Below are positions 8,574 through 16,785 of a stretch of DNA of 39,009 bases, piece after piece. The stretch's first letter is position 1. Each line of letters starts with the position of its first letter. The notes below the pieces were generated by a model, which saw only the letters and a program-made list of their open reading frames with translations, had not been told where the DNA came from and ran no database searches. A program made the translations under genes and the position numbers. Origin of the DNA: Lachnospiraceae bacterium UBA7060 (GTDB taxonomy: Bacteria > Bacillota > Clostridia > Lachnospirales > Lachnospiraceae); the NCBI GenBank assembly GCA_002493835.1, contig DLAA01000087.1, forward strand, positions 1-39,009, read 5' to 3'.

Positions 8574-8690
8574 ATGGCAGATAATCAATTTGATAAGATT
8601 ATTAAAATGATTTCTATGATTCTGGATGGATGCAAGGACCTGGACGAGGCGAAGCGGAAAGTACATGAACTTTCTGATAACGAAGATTAA
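8574..8690 (+). CDS. Small 38-residue protein of unknown function
   Basis: ATG 8574 to TAA 8690 encodes a charged helical peptide, starting MADNQFDKIIKMISMILDGC and ending ELSDNED. It fills the gap between the regulator and ftsE. The nearest good Shine-Dalgarno (GGAGG, 8550-8554) is about 19 nt upstream, which is long, and no alternative in-frame start exists. Length, composition and position suggest a real gene, but this is an inference. No family is recognised. Confidence 0.5.
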   Translation: MADNQFDKIIKMISMILDGCKDLDEAKRKVHELSDNED

Positions 8691-8724
8691 GATGGAAAAC
8701 GAAGGGTAACGAGGAGAGAAGAAC

Positions 8725-9456
8725 GTGGCAGTAAAGAAAAGAAGAAGAGCTCCGGTGGTGGAGAATGAGATCATTAATCTGACGAACGTGAGCAAGGCTT
8801 ATTCGACGGGTGCGCCTGCGCTTAAGGATGTGAACCTTCACATCAGCAGAGGCGAGTTTGTTTTTATCGTGGGCGACAGTGGTTCGGGTAAATCTACCCT
8901 GATCAAGCTTTTATTGCGGGAACTTACTATCACTAGCGGTTATATTAACGTGATGGGCTATGACCTCACTAAGATCAAACACAGAAAGATACCGAAATTC
9001 AGAAGAAATCTGGGCATTGTGTTCCAGGATTTCCGACTGTTAAAAGACAGGAATGTCTATGAGAACGTGGCCTTCGCTCAGCGTATTATCCAGAAATCTA
9101 ATAAGGAGATTAAGAAGAACGTCCCTAGTATTCTGGCCATTGTAGGACTTGCGGGCAAATATAAGGCGAAACCCAAGCAGCTTTCCGGCGGTGAGCAGCA
9201 GAGAGTGGCGCTGGCGCGTGCGCTGGTGAATCAGCCGACAATTCTTTTGGCGGACGAGCCTACAGGGAATCTGGATCCGAAAAACTCTTGGGAGATCATG
9301 AAACTCTTGGAGCAGATTAATGAGAACGGCACTACCGTCATCGTTGTTACCCACAATCGTGAAATTGTAAATGCCATGCAGAAGCGTGTGGTAACCCTGC
9401 GGCGCGGCGTTATCATCAGCGACGAGGAAAAGGGAGGTTACATCGATGAGGATTAA
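8725..9456 (+). CDS. ftsE: Cell division ATP-binding protein FtsE
   Basis: A 243-residue ABC ATPase. Walker A is GDSGSGKST (50-58), the signature is LSGGEQQ (about 153-159), and Walker B is ILLADEPTGNLD. FtsE dimerises on FtsX in the membrane and drives septal peptidoglycan hydrolase activation. The GTG start has GAGGAGA 7 nt upstream. The N terminus carries a basic extension of about 12 residues (KKRRRAP) ahead of the usual start of the fold. It overlaps ftsX by 11 nt. Confidence 0.95.
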   Translation: MAVKKRRRAPVVENEIINLTNVSKAYSTGAPALKDVNLHISRGEFVFIVGDSGSGKSTLIKLLLRELTITSGYINVMGYDLTKIKHRKIPKFRRNLGIVFQDFRLLKDRNVYENVAFAQRIIQKSNKEIKKNVPSILAIVGLAGKYKAKPKQLSGGEQQRVALARALVNQPTILLADEPTGNLDPKNSWEIMKLLEQINENGTTVIVVTHNREIVNAMQKRVVTLRRGVIISDEEKGGYIDED

Positions 9457-10342
9457 TACATTGTTTTATACGCTGAAGCAGGGCTTACGGAATATTTTCC
9501 GCAATAAGCTCTTTTCGCTGGCATCCATTGCGACGATCGCAGCCTGCCTTTTCCTCTTCGGTATCTTCTATGCGATTGTGGCAAACTTCCAGCATATTGT
9601 GAGAAATGCGGAGGAGGGCGTCTCGGTATGGGTATTTTTTGACGAGGGTCTTGAGGATGTGCGTATCCAGCAGATCGGCGATATGATCGCGAAGAGGCCT
9701 GAGGTGGCGAAGATGGACTTTATTTCCGCTGAGGAAGCATGGGAGGATTTTCGGGACGAGTATTTGGGAGAGTACGGCGACGGTTTTACGGAGAATCCGC
9801 TGGAAAATTCTGCAAACTATCAAGTGTATCTGAATGATGTTTCCATGCAGTCAGCTCTGGTGACCTATTTGGAATCCATTGACGGCGTGCGGATGGTTAA
9901 CCGCTCGGAGCTGGTAGCTACCACATTGACAGGAATTAATGCCCTGATTGCTTATGTGTCTGTGGGTATTATAGCGATCCTTCTTGCAGTTTCTATTTTC
10001 CTGATTAGCAATACAGTAGCTATCGGTATCTCTGTTCGTAAGGAAGAGATCAATATCATGAAATACATAGGAGCCACTGACTTTTTTGTCCGATCGCCTT
10101 TCGTGGTGGAAGGTATCATGATCGGATTGATTGGAGCGGGCATTCCACTGGGTTTTATCTATACGGTCTACAATGTAGTACTATCCTATGTGACAGAACG
10201 GTTCCCGCAGCTCACCTCTCTTCTAAGTTTTGTGTCTGTACAGGAGGTGTTCAATGTGTTGGTTCCTGTATCTCTGGGACTTGGTGTAGGTATCGGCTTT
10301 TTGGGCAGTATCGTGACGGTGAGAAGACACCTGAGAGTTTAA
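9446..10342 (+). CDS. ftsX: Permease-like cell division protein FtsX
   Basis: A 298-residue membrane protein with a cytoplasmic N-terminal helix (INTLFYTLKQGLRNIFRNK), a first transmembrane segment (about 25-45), a large extracellular loop that in relatives contacts the peptidoglycan hydrolase, and three C-terminal transmembrane segments with the FtsX motif VRKEEINIMKYIGATDFFVRSPF. It translates directly from ftsE by overlap. With FtsE it transmits ATP hydrolysis across the membrane, and the coiled-coil M23 protein just downstream is the likely partner. Confidence 0.95.
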   Translation: MRINTLFYTLKQGLRNIFRNKLFSLASIATIAACLFLFGIFYAIVANFQHIVRNAEEGVSVWVFFDEGLEDVRIQQIGDMIAKRPEVAKMDFISAEEAWEDFRDEYLGEYGDGFTENPLENSANYQVYLNDVSMQSALVTYLESIDGVRMVNRSELVATTLTGINALIAYVSVGIIAILLAVSIFLISNTVAIGISVRKEEINIMKYIGATDFFVRSPFVVEGIMIGLIGAGIPLGFIYTVYNVVLSYVTERFPQLTSLLSFVSVQEVFNVLVPVSLGLGVGIGFLGSIVTVRRHLRV

Positions 10343-10350
10343 ATGAGGAT

Positions 10351-11580
10351 TTGAAGAAGGAAATGCGGAAAAAGAGTAAAAGAATTATGCACGTCATTTT
10401 ATGCTCTGTCCTTGTTCTTTCCTGTGCGGTTCCTGGTCCTTATGTACAGGCAGTGACAAGTGAGAGCATTCAGGAAAAGGAGCGGGAGATCGAAAAGGCG
10501 AAGGAGCAGGTCTCCGGTTTAAAGAGCGATTTGACGGATGTAGAAAAGTTAAAAAAGGAGCTGGAGAAGTCAAAAAATGATTTGACTGCCTATGTACAAC
10601 AGCTGGATGGCCAGCTGGCAGACATACAGGATAAGATTGCGCAATATAATACAATGATTACTGAAAAAGAAGAAGAGATTGTGGAGACAGGCAGAGACTT
10701 GGATGAGGCGCTTTCCAGGCAGGAACAACAGTATGCGGCTATGAAAAAACGTATCCAGTTTATGTATGAGAGAAGCGATTCTTTCTATTTAGAAACACTT
10801 TTTGGTTCCAACAGTATCGCGGGAATTGTAAATCGTGCGGACTATATTGAATCGCTTTCTCGTTATGACAGGGAGAAACTGGATGAATATGTGGAAACCA
10901 GGCAGTATGTAGAACTTTGCAAAGAGGAGCTGGAAATGGAGAAACAGCTTCTGGATGAAGCCAGGGAGGCCGTTGAGCAGGAGGAGGCCAATGTCAACAC
11001 CCTGATCGGGGAGAAAGAGGCGCAGATCGTTTCTGTCAGTGGTGATATTGCCAATAAGGAAGCAGCCATTAAAGAATATGAGGATATGATTGCTCAGGAG
11101 AACGCTGAGATTGCAGCTTTGGAAAAAGCGGTGGCTGAGGAGAGAGCGAGGCTGGAAGCGGAAAACGCCCAGGCAAGAATATATAACGGCGGCATGTTTG
11201 CCTGGCCTTGTCCTGGTTACAAACGTATTTCTGACGAATACGGTAATCGTATGCATCCAATACTCGGTGTGGAGAAGTTTCACAATGGCCTGGACATGGC
11301 GGCGGCCTCGGGAACACCCATTCTCGCTGCCTACGACGGAGATGTGGTAGCAGCGGACTATAGCGGCAGCATGGGCAACTATATCATGATCAATCATGGG
11401 AGTGGACTTTATACGATATATATGCACTGTTCTGCGCTCTATGTTTCCAAGGGACAGAGTGTTTCCAAGGGACAGAGCATAGCGGCTGTTGGCTCCACGG
11501 GCCGCTCTACCGGGCCGCACCTGCACTTCAGCGTCCGTCTGAATGGTTCCTATACAAGTCCGTGGAACTACCTAAAATAA
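10351..11580 (+). CDS. Coiled-coil M23-family murein hydrolase/activator (EnvC/PcsB-like partner of FtsEX)
   Basis: About 409 residues: a hydrophobic signal segment (residues 14-35), a long coiled coil (about 38-265) and a C-terminal LytM/M23 domain. The zinc site looks catalytic: H311-x3-D315 (HNGLD) and HLHF near residue 390. Active M23 enzymes cut peptide crosslinks, whereas EnvC lacks the ligands, so this may itself be a hydrolase rather than only an activator. Gene order ftsE-ftsX-M23 and the coiled coil fit an FtsX-gated septal hydrolase. The start is unsure: TTG 10351 follows GAGGA closely, and ATG 10363 is an alternative. Confidence 0.88.
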   Translation: MKKEMRKKSKRIMHVILCSVLVLSCAVPGPYVQAVTSESIQEKEREIEKAKEQVSGLKSDLTDVEKLKKELEKSKNDLTAYVQQLDGQLADIQDKIAQYNTMITEKEEEIVETGRDLDEALSRQEQQYAAMKKRIQFMYERSDSFYLETLFGSNSIAGIVNRADYIESLSRYDREKLDEYVETRQYVELCKEELEMEKQLLDEAREAVEQEEANVNTLIGEKEAQIVSVSGDIANKEAAIKEYEDMIAQENAEIAALEKAVAEERARLEAENAQARIYNGGMFAWPCPGYKRISDEYGNRMHPILGVEKFHNGLDMAAASGTPILAAYDGDVVAADYSGSMGNYIMINHGSGLYTIYMHCSALYVSKGQSVSKGQSIAAVGSTGRSTGPHLHFSVRLNGSYTSPWNYLK

Positions 11581-11600
11581 TAGTGAGGAGATGAGTTGCT

Positions 11601-12953
11601 TTGGATTCAAATAGCAATCGTTATTATAATGATTACCCATATAGCGGCGATAATCGTCAGCCGAACACTTATTATAATGGTTATAATGGCAGTCAGCCTC
11701 CACAGCCCCCCCATCCGGAAAGTGGGAAGGGCGGCGGCAACTTCCTTTTAGGATTGGTCAGCGGCATTGCGCTGACAGTGCTTGTCTGTGGGTTTGCATT
11801 TGTGGGTTATAGAGTTTATGAGGCAGTAGACAGCAGGAACGTGGCGAAGAGCGGCAGTGCGGACAGTGTTGTGAACGAAAATACACAGGAGAAGCTGGAA
11901 GCCATCGAGAATGTGATTGACGAATACTATTATCAAGATGCAGATATTGATGTGGATGCCATGACCGAGGGAATGTATGCGGGTATGGTGAATGCATTGG
12001 GAGATCCTTACTCCGTCTACTATACCGAGGAGGAGTGGAAAGATCTCATGCAGGAGACTGAGGGCATTTACTATGGCATCGGTGCATATCTGATGTTGGA
12101 TCCAGATACAGGCTTTGGGAAAATATCGGGTGTTATTGAAAATACTCCTGCTGAGGAAGCGGGTCTTCGCGCGGACGATTTGATTTATCTTGTGGACGGA
12201 GAGGCTACCTTAGGTTTGGAGCTTTCTGAGATTGTGGCCCGCGTAAAAGGTGAGGAAGGAACCACCGTACATCTCACTATTTACCGGGAAGGTGAGAGCG
12301 ATTATTTAGAAATAGACGTGGAGCGGCGCAAGATTGAGGCCCCTACGGTGAAATATGAAATGCTTGAAAATGACATAGGTTATATTCAGATTACCGAGTT
12401 TGATGATGTGACCACAGACCAGTTCACCGAGGCTTTGGCTGTGATTAAGGGATCTGACGCAAAAGGGCTTATTCTCGATCTGCGCGGCAATCCTGGCGGC
12501 AGTCTGAGTGCAGTGGTAGATATTGCCAGAGAGCTTTTGCCGAAAGGGCTGATTGTTTACACAGAAGATAAATACGGTGAGCGTGATGAGTATAATTGTG
12601 ATGGGAAGAAAGAATTGGATATTCCGCTGGTGGTTTTGGTGAACGGGAATTCTGCTAGTGCTTCCGAGATTCTTGCCGGGGCTATTAAGGATTACAAAAA
12701 AGGTATACTGATCGGTACAACCACTTTTGGCAAGGGCATTGTACAGCGTGTTCTGCCATTGACGGATGGCACAGCCCTGAAGCTTACCATCAGTGCTTAT
12801 TATACCCCCAATGGCAATAATATTCATGGTGTCGGCATTGAACCAGATATTGTCTGCGAATTTGACGGTGACGCTTACTATGAAAATGACGTGGACAATC
12901 AGCTTGAGAGGGCGGTAGAAGAACTTAAAAAGGAGGTCATTGCACATGAGTAA
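11601..12953 (+). CDS. C-terminal processing protease, S41 family (CtpA-like)
   Basis: A 450-residue exported protease. A Tyr/Asn/Gly-rich cytoplasmic N-terminal tail (1-46) leads to one transmembrane segment (about 47-70), then a PDZ domain (about 150-235) and the S41 catalytic domain. The Ser-Lys dyad is S353 in NSASASE and K378 in FGKG, with the family spacing of 25. TTG 11601 is the start, with GAGGAG 10 nt upstream; the ATG at 11591 is in another frame. It lies 20 nt after the M23 gene, so a role in processing envelope or hydrolase proteins is plausible but inferred. Confidence 0.9.
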   Translation: MDSNSNRYYNDYPYSGDNRQPNTYYNGYNGSQPPQPPHPESGKGGGNFLLGLVSGIALTVLVCGFAFVGYRVYEAVDSRNVAKSGSADSVVNENTQEKLEAIENVIDEYYYQDADIDVDAMTEGMYAGMVNALGDPYSVYYTEEEWKDLMQETEGIYYGIGAYLMLDPDTGFGKISGVIENTPAEEAGLRADDLIYLVDGEATLGLELSEIVARVKGEEGTTVHLTIYREGESDYLEIDVERRKIEAPTVKYEMLENDIGYIQITEFDDVTTDQFTEALAVIKGSDAKGLILDLRGNPGGSLSAVVDIARELLPKGLIVYTEDKYGERDEYNCDGKKELDIPLVVLVNGNSASASEILAGAIKDYKKGILIGTTTFGKGIVQRVLPLTDGTALKLTISAYYTPNGNNIHGVGIEPDIVCEFDGDAYYENDVDNQLERAVEELKKEVIAHE

Positions 12954-13800
12954 AAATTATCGTTCAGAATTGGTGGGCGCGTTTGGCTGTCCTATTGACG
13001 AAAATCCAACCGGAGTCATGGAGGAAGCAGCTTTTAGAGCCAAAGGGCTGGATTACAGGTATTTGACGATCAAAGTTGAAAAAGAAGATATTGAAACAGC
13101 AATGAAAGCTGTGAAAGCGCTCAATATGCGGGGAATTAATCTGACAATCCCGCATAAGGTAAGCGCAATCCCCTATGTGGATGAATTGTCGCCGGAAGCG
13201 CAGATTATCGGAGCTATCAATATTGTTGTAAACACGAATGGTACTCTCTGGGGAGATAATACGGATGGCAAAGGATTTTTAAAATCCCTCACCGACAGAG
13301 GAATTACCGTAGAGGGAAAAAATATTGTCATTTTGGGTGCGGGCGGTGCTGCCAGGGCGATCAGTGTGGTATGTGCCCTTCAGGGAGCAAAGCATATTGA
13401 TATTGTAAATGGTTCGATTGAGCGCGGCAGTGAGCTGGTACAGCTTTTAAATGAAAAAACGCCTGCGGATGCACGGCTGATTTCCTGGGCGGGCATGGTT
13501 GATATTCCGGCGGGCACGGATATCCTGGTGAATGCAACCTCTGTGGGACTTTATCCGCATGTGGATCAGAAGCCGAATATTAATTACGATACGATACAGG
13601 CGGGCATGGTTGTCTGTGATGTAATTTTTAATGATCCCAACTCACTTTTCCTGCAGGAGGCAGAAAAAAGAGAGGCTGTGACGGTTAATGGTCTTGGTAT
13701 GCTGGCAAATCAGGGTGCGCTCAATTTTCAGCTGTGGACAGGGCAGGAGGCGCCAGTCGACGTAATGATAGATACTCTGAGAGAGGAGTTTGGGAGCTGA
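12946..13800 (+). CDS. Shikimate dehydrogenase-family protein (atypical substrate motif)
   Basis: A 284-residue NAD(P)-dependent oxidoreductase with the AroE fold: N-terminal substrate domain with catalytic K71 (NLTIPHK) and D107 (NTDGKGF), then a Rossmann domain with GAGGAA (131-136) and a C-terminal GMLANQGALNFQLWTG. The usual substrate-binding SxS motif is absent: the segment reads GCPIDENPTG (14-23). Shikimate or quinate as substrate is therefore not secure. ATG 12946 has AGGAGG 9 nt upstream; it overlaps the protease gene by 8 nt. Sitting in an envelope/map operon rather than an aro cluster also argues for caution. Confidence 0.8.
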   Translation: MSKNYRSELVGAFGCPIDENPTGVMEEAAFRAKGLDYRYLTIKVEKEDIETAMKAVKALNMRGINLTIPHKVSAIPYVDELSPEAQIIGAINIVVNTNGTLWGDNTDGKGFLKSLTDRGITVEGKNIVILGAGGAARAISVVCALQGAKHIDIVNGSIERGSELVQLLNEKTPADARLISWAGMVDIPAGTDILVNATSVGLYPHVDQKPNINYDTIQAGMVVCDVIFNDPNSLFLQEAEKREAVTVNGLGMLANQGALNFQLWTGQEAPVDVMIDTLREEFGS

Positions 13801-13806
13801 CATGCA

Positions 13807-14679
13807 ATGAAAAAACTGGGAAGAAATGACGCCTGTTGGTGTGGAAGCGGCAAAAAATATAAGGCATGCCATATGGCGATGGATGAGAAGATAGAAAGCT
13901 ATGAGTTGAAGGGCTGCATTGTGCCCAGACATGATATTTTAAAGACACCTGAACAGATTCAGGGAATCAGAGAGAGCAGCAAGCTGAATATTGCAATTTT
14001 GGATGAACTTGAGCGGCAGATTCATATCGGTATGAGTACGGAAGAGATTGACAAGATTGTGCGCGAGATGACGAAAGAGATGGGAGGAATTGCCGCACCT
14101 CTTAATTACGAAGGGTTCCCCAAAAGCGTTTGTACGTCTATCAATGAAGTAGTCTGCCACGGCATCCCTGATGAAAATCGCATTCTGAAGGACGGGGATA
14201 TTCTCAACGTGGATGTGTCTACCATCTACAAGGGATTTTTTTCGGATTCATCGCGCATGTTTATGCTGGGAAATGTGCCAGAGGAGACATGCAGACTGGT
14301 GAAGGTGGCAAGAGAGTGTATTGATGTGGGGCTGGAGCAGGTAAAGCCCTGGAATTTTTTGGGGGATATGGCACAGGCCATCAATGATTATGCCAAAAAG
14401 AACGGCTATTCTATTGTGAGGGAAATTGGCGGCCACGGCATTGGTCTGGAATTTCATGAGGATCCATTTGTCAGTTATGTGACTTGTAAGGGTACGGAAA
14501 TGCTGATGGTACCGGGAATGGTGTTTACCATTGAGCCGATGGTGAATATGGGAAAGGCGGATATCTACATTGATGATGACGATGGCTGGACAGTTTACAC
14601 TGATGATGGTAAGCCTTCTGCACAGTGGGAGGTCACGCTTGTGGTCACGGAAAACGGATATGAGATTTTGACATACTAA
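13807..14679 (+). CDS. map: Methionine aminopeptidase type I with N-terminal SEC-C motif
   Basis: A 290-residue enzyme that removes the initiator methionine. Residues 5-22 form a SEC-C zinc motif (CWCGSGKKYKACH), probably a ribosome- or SecA-like protein contact. The pita-bread metal ligands are visible: D136, D147, H210, E243 and E275, with H118 in CHGIP. It starts 6 nt after the preceding gene and ends the transcription unit, which closes at 14781-14820. Confidence 0.95.
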   Translation: MKKLGRNDACWCGSGKKYKACHMAMDEKIESYELKGCIVPRHDILKTPEQIQGIRESSKLNIAILDELERQIHIGMSTEEIDKIVREMTKEMGGIAAPLNYEGFPKSVCTSINEVVCHGIPDENRILKDGDILNVDVSTIYKGFFSDSSRMFMLGNVPEETCRLVKVARECIDVGLEQVKPWNFLGDMAQAINDYAKKNGYSIVREIGGHGIGLEFHEDPFVSYVTCKGTEMLMVPGMVFTIEPMVNMGKADIYIDDDDGWTVYTDDGKPSAQWEVTLVVTENGYEILTY

Positions 14680-14686
14680 CCGCCAT

Positions 14687-14705
14687 GTCACAGCTTCGCT
14701 GTGAC
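14687..14705 (+). other. Short perfect hairpin after map
   Basis: GTCACAGC-TTC-GCTGTGAC, an 8-bp stem with a 3-nt loop, begins 8 nt after the map stop. No T run follows, so the true terminator is probably the one at 14781. Confidence 0.5.
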
Positions 14706-14751
14706 TCAAATCGGAATGAAAAGCATCTTAAAATGAATCGAAATTTATAGT

Positions 14752-14765
14752 AACGGAATTCCGTT
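14752..14765. repeat. 14-bp perfect palindrome
   Basis: AACGGAATTCCGTT is fully self-complementary. It lies just upstream of the terminator and could be an operator or a short stem; function unknown. Confidence 0.4.
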
Positions 14766-14780
14766 TGTAACTATCAAAAC

Positions 14781-14820
14781 CAGAGAACATCGAGATTGTA
14801 GATGTTCTCTGATTTTTTAT
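14781..14820 (+). terminator. Rho-independent terminator after map
   Basis: CAGAGAACATC (14781-14791) pairs perfectly with GATGTTCTCTG (14801-14811) around a 9-nt loop, followed by ATTTTTTATT. It closes the ftsEX to map unit. Confidence 0.92.
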
Positions 14821-14861
14821 TGCTCTAAAATTGTGCAACATTCCGATATTGCAAACAGCGC

Positions 14862-14916
14862 TATGATTTGATATCGTAATCATACAATCTTTGGAAGTAA
14901 TTTAAAGTATACTTTA
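14862..14916. promoter_or_regulatory. Two dyad-symmetric sites upstream of the coiled-coil cassette
   Basis: TATGATT (14862-14868) and AATCATA (14878-14884) form an inverted repeat with a 9-nt spacer, and TAAAGTATACTTTA (14903-14916) is a perfect 14-bp palindrome. Both lie in the 439-nt gap before 15119, which otherwise shows no ORF. Candidate promoter elements nearby (TTGCAA at about 14849 with TATCGT 17 nt later) overlap the first dyad. Operator function is inferred. Confidence 0.4.
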
Positions 14917-15118
14917 TTTCGCACAGTTTCTTTTTATCACATCTGTTTTAAGCTATGCGGAGTCTGGGCGATTCGCCTTTTCATTCCAAACATTGACAAC
15001 AGGGTATGATAAATTTCCGGCAGGGGATTTATTTGATTGGGGCAGGCAGTACATTACCAGAGATAAGCAGTAAAAAAGAGTAGAAGAGAAAAGAGCAAAA
15101 GGAGGTTGCAAGGAGTTT

Positions 15119-16771
15119 ATGCGTGAATTTATGACAAAAGTGTCAGATTATTTTAATGAGTGGAGAGAGGACCCTGAAAGGCGGGAAAACAGTTTGGCAA
15201 CAGCTGTTATTGGTGCGGCGGCTGTGGTGATTATTGTGCTTTTACTCCTGCTTCTGTGGTGGGGCCATAGCGTGCAGGAAAAGAAGGAGTCAGAAGCAGC
15301 CGCGAGGGCAAAACAATTACAGGAAGCGCAGGAGCAGGAAGTTAGTGAGCTGGAGAAAGAATTGGAGGCCCAGGGACTTGTTGCTACCACATATGAGGAA
15401 AAAATGAAAGAGTATATGTCCAGTGATTCGGGAGAGCAGCTGCGGCAGGAATATTTGGAAAATACAAATACGCTGACGGAAAAGGTGGAGGAGCTGCAGA
15501 CAATTATAGAACAGGTGCAGCAGGAAATCGTGAAAGTGGTTATCGATTATCAGGCAGGAGATGCGGAAGTGACAGAAAAACTCACAGTGCTGGAAATAGA
15601 AGTAAAAGCACTTGTACAAAATATTAAAAATCTAGATAGCAGACTGACAGATCTATCTGGTGTAATTCAGAGAATAGAACATGAAAAAATTCCTGCGATT
15701 CAGGAACAAATCAAAGCGATACGAAGTGAGACGGAGCAGATCCGTGCAGACGTGTCTGGTATTCGTGAAAGGGTGAAGGCTTTGGAAAAGGAGGATGAGA
15801 GGATCTGGTCGAGACTCTATAAGATTGAAGAGACGCTTGCAGAAGCTATGGATAAAAATATGGCGGAAATTGACGAGCGACTTGACAGTCTGGGGGATGA
15901 TATGGACAAGTTGGAAAAGGAATTTAAGAAGGTTCTAGAAGAAACGAAAAAGGAGCTCAAGGAAGAGCTGGGGAACACGGAAAAGGAGTTCAGGGAAAGC
16001 CTTGGGAATACAGAAAAGGAGTTCAGGGAAAGCCTTGGGAATACGGAAAAGGAGTTCCAGGAAAATCTCGGGAACACGGAAAAGGAGCTCAGGGAGGCCC
16101 TGGAAAATGTGGAAAAAGAGAGCAAAAAGAAAAATGAGGAACTCACCAATATCTTGACAGAAAGAGTTAGAGAACTGCGGACGGTTATGGAGCAGGTACA
16201 GACGGAGATAGCCAGGGTGACCGATGATTATCAGGAGGGAGATGCCCGAATAATAGAAAAGCTGACCGCGCTGAATACAGAAGTAAAATCCGTCATAGGG
16301 GATATCAAAAATTTGGACAGCAGACTGGCAAATCTGTCTAATGTGGTTCAGGTAATTGATCAGGAAAAAATTCCTGCCATTCAGCAGCAGATTAAAGAAA
16401 TACAAGGCAAGGCGGAACAAATTCGTACAGATATATCGGGAATCAACGAAAAGTTGAAAGCGTTGGAAGAGGAGGACAAGAAGCTTTGGTCTAAACTTTC
16501 AGGCGTAGAGGCGGCACTCACGGAAGCAATGGATAAAAATATGATAGAAATTGACGAACGGCTTGGCACAATGGGAGATGATATGAGCAGATTGGAGAAG
16601 GAGCTCAGAGAGGCATTGAAAAAGCTGGAGGAAAAAAGTGAGCAGAAAAATGAGGAAATGACCAGAGAAATTATTAGGGAAATAACTGAAAAAATAGATG
16701 CGGTTTCTGCTGAATGCCTTTCGTACCGGTATGATAAAAGAACGAATACGCTTTATTTGATGCCGAATTAG
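15119..16771 (+). CDS. Membrane-anchored coiled-coil protein with internal duplication; function unknown
   Basis: A 550-residue protein. A short cytoplasmic N terminus is followed by a strong transmembrane helix (about 27-48) and a nearly continuous coiled coil to about 525, so most of it should project outside the membrane. Residues 117-270 and 344-497 are a tandem duplication at a constant offset of 227 with no visible indel (shared IKNLDSRL, EKIPAIQ and MDKNM-x-EIDERL). Between the copies are four near-identical 11-residue units GNTEKEF-R-E-S-L (285-328) and a degenerate fifth. The C terminus is short and non-helical (LSYRYDKRTNTLYLMPN). AAGGAG and GGAGG lie just upstream. No family recognised; possible envelope fibre, spacer or scaffold. 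Confidence 0.8.
   Translation: MREFMTKVSDYFNEWREDPERRENSLATAVIGAAAVVIIVLLLLLLWWGHSVQEKKESEAAARAKQLQEAQEQEVSELEKELEAQGLVATTYEEKMKEYMSSDSGEQLRQEYLENTNTLTEKVEELQTIIEQVQQEIVKVVIDYQAGDAEVTEKLTVLEIEVKALVQNIKNLDSRLTDLSGVIQRIEHEKIPAIQEQIKAIRSETEQIRADVSGIRERVKALEKEDERIWSRLYKIEETLAEAMDKNMAEIDERLDSLGDDMDKLEKEFKKVLEETKKELKEELGNTEKEFRESLGNTEKEFRESLGNTEKEFQENLGNTEKELREALENVEKESKKKNEELTNILTERVRELRTVMEQVQTEIARVTDDYQEGDARIIEKLTALNTEVKSVIGDIKNLDSRLANLSNVVQVIDQEKIPAIQQQIKEIQGKAEQIRTDISGINEKLKALEEEDKKLWSKLSGVEAALTEAMDKNMIEIDERLGTMGDDMSRLEKELREALKKLEEKSEQKNEEMTREIIREITEKIDAVSAECLSYRYDKRTNTLYLMPN
15971..16135 (+). repeat. 33-bp tandem repeats inside the coiled-coil gene
   Basis: Four consecutive 33-bp units (15971-16102), each starting GGGAA(C/T)AC(A/G)GAAAAGGAG, and a fifth diverged unit to 16135. 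They encode an 11-residue hendecad, one coiled-coil period, so copy number can change without breaking the frame. Confidence 0.85.
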
Positions 16772-16785
16772 AAAGGGGTGAAGCA

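Noticed and set aside
10343..10354. Three-codon mini-ORF (ATG AGG ATT TGA) between ftsX and the M23 gene
   Set aside because: Too short to support and easily due to chance, though it could affect translational coupling.
14992..15020. TTGACA before the coiled-coil cassette as a -35 element
   Set aside because: A TATGAT follows only 6 nt later and no -10-like hexamer sits at 16-18 nt, so it is not a normal promoter.
15971..16135. 33-bp repeats as a CRISPR or integrative repeat
   Set aside because: No spacers; the repeats are entirely coding and preserve coiled-coil phase.
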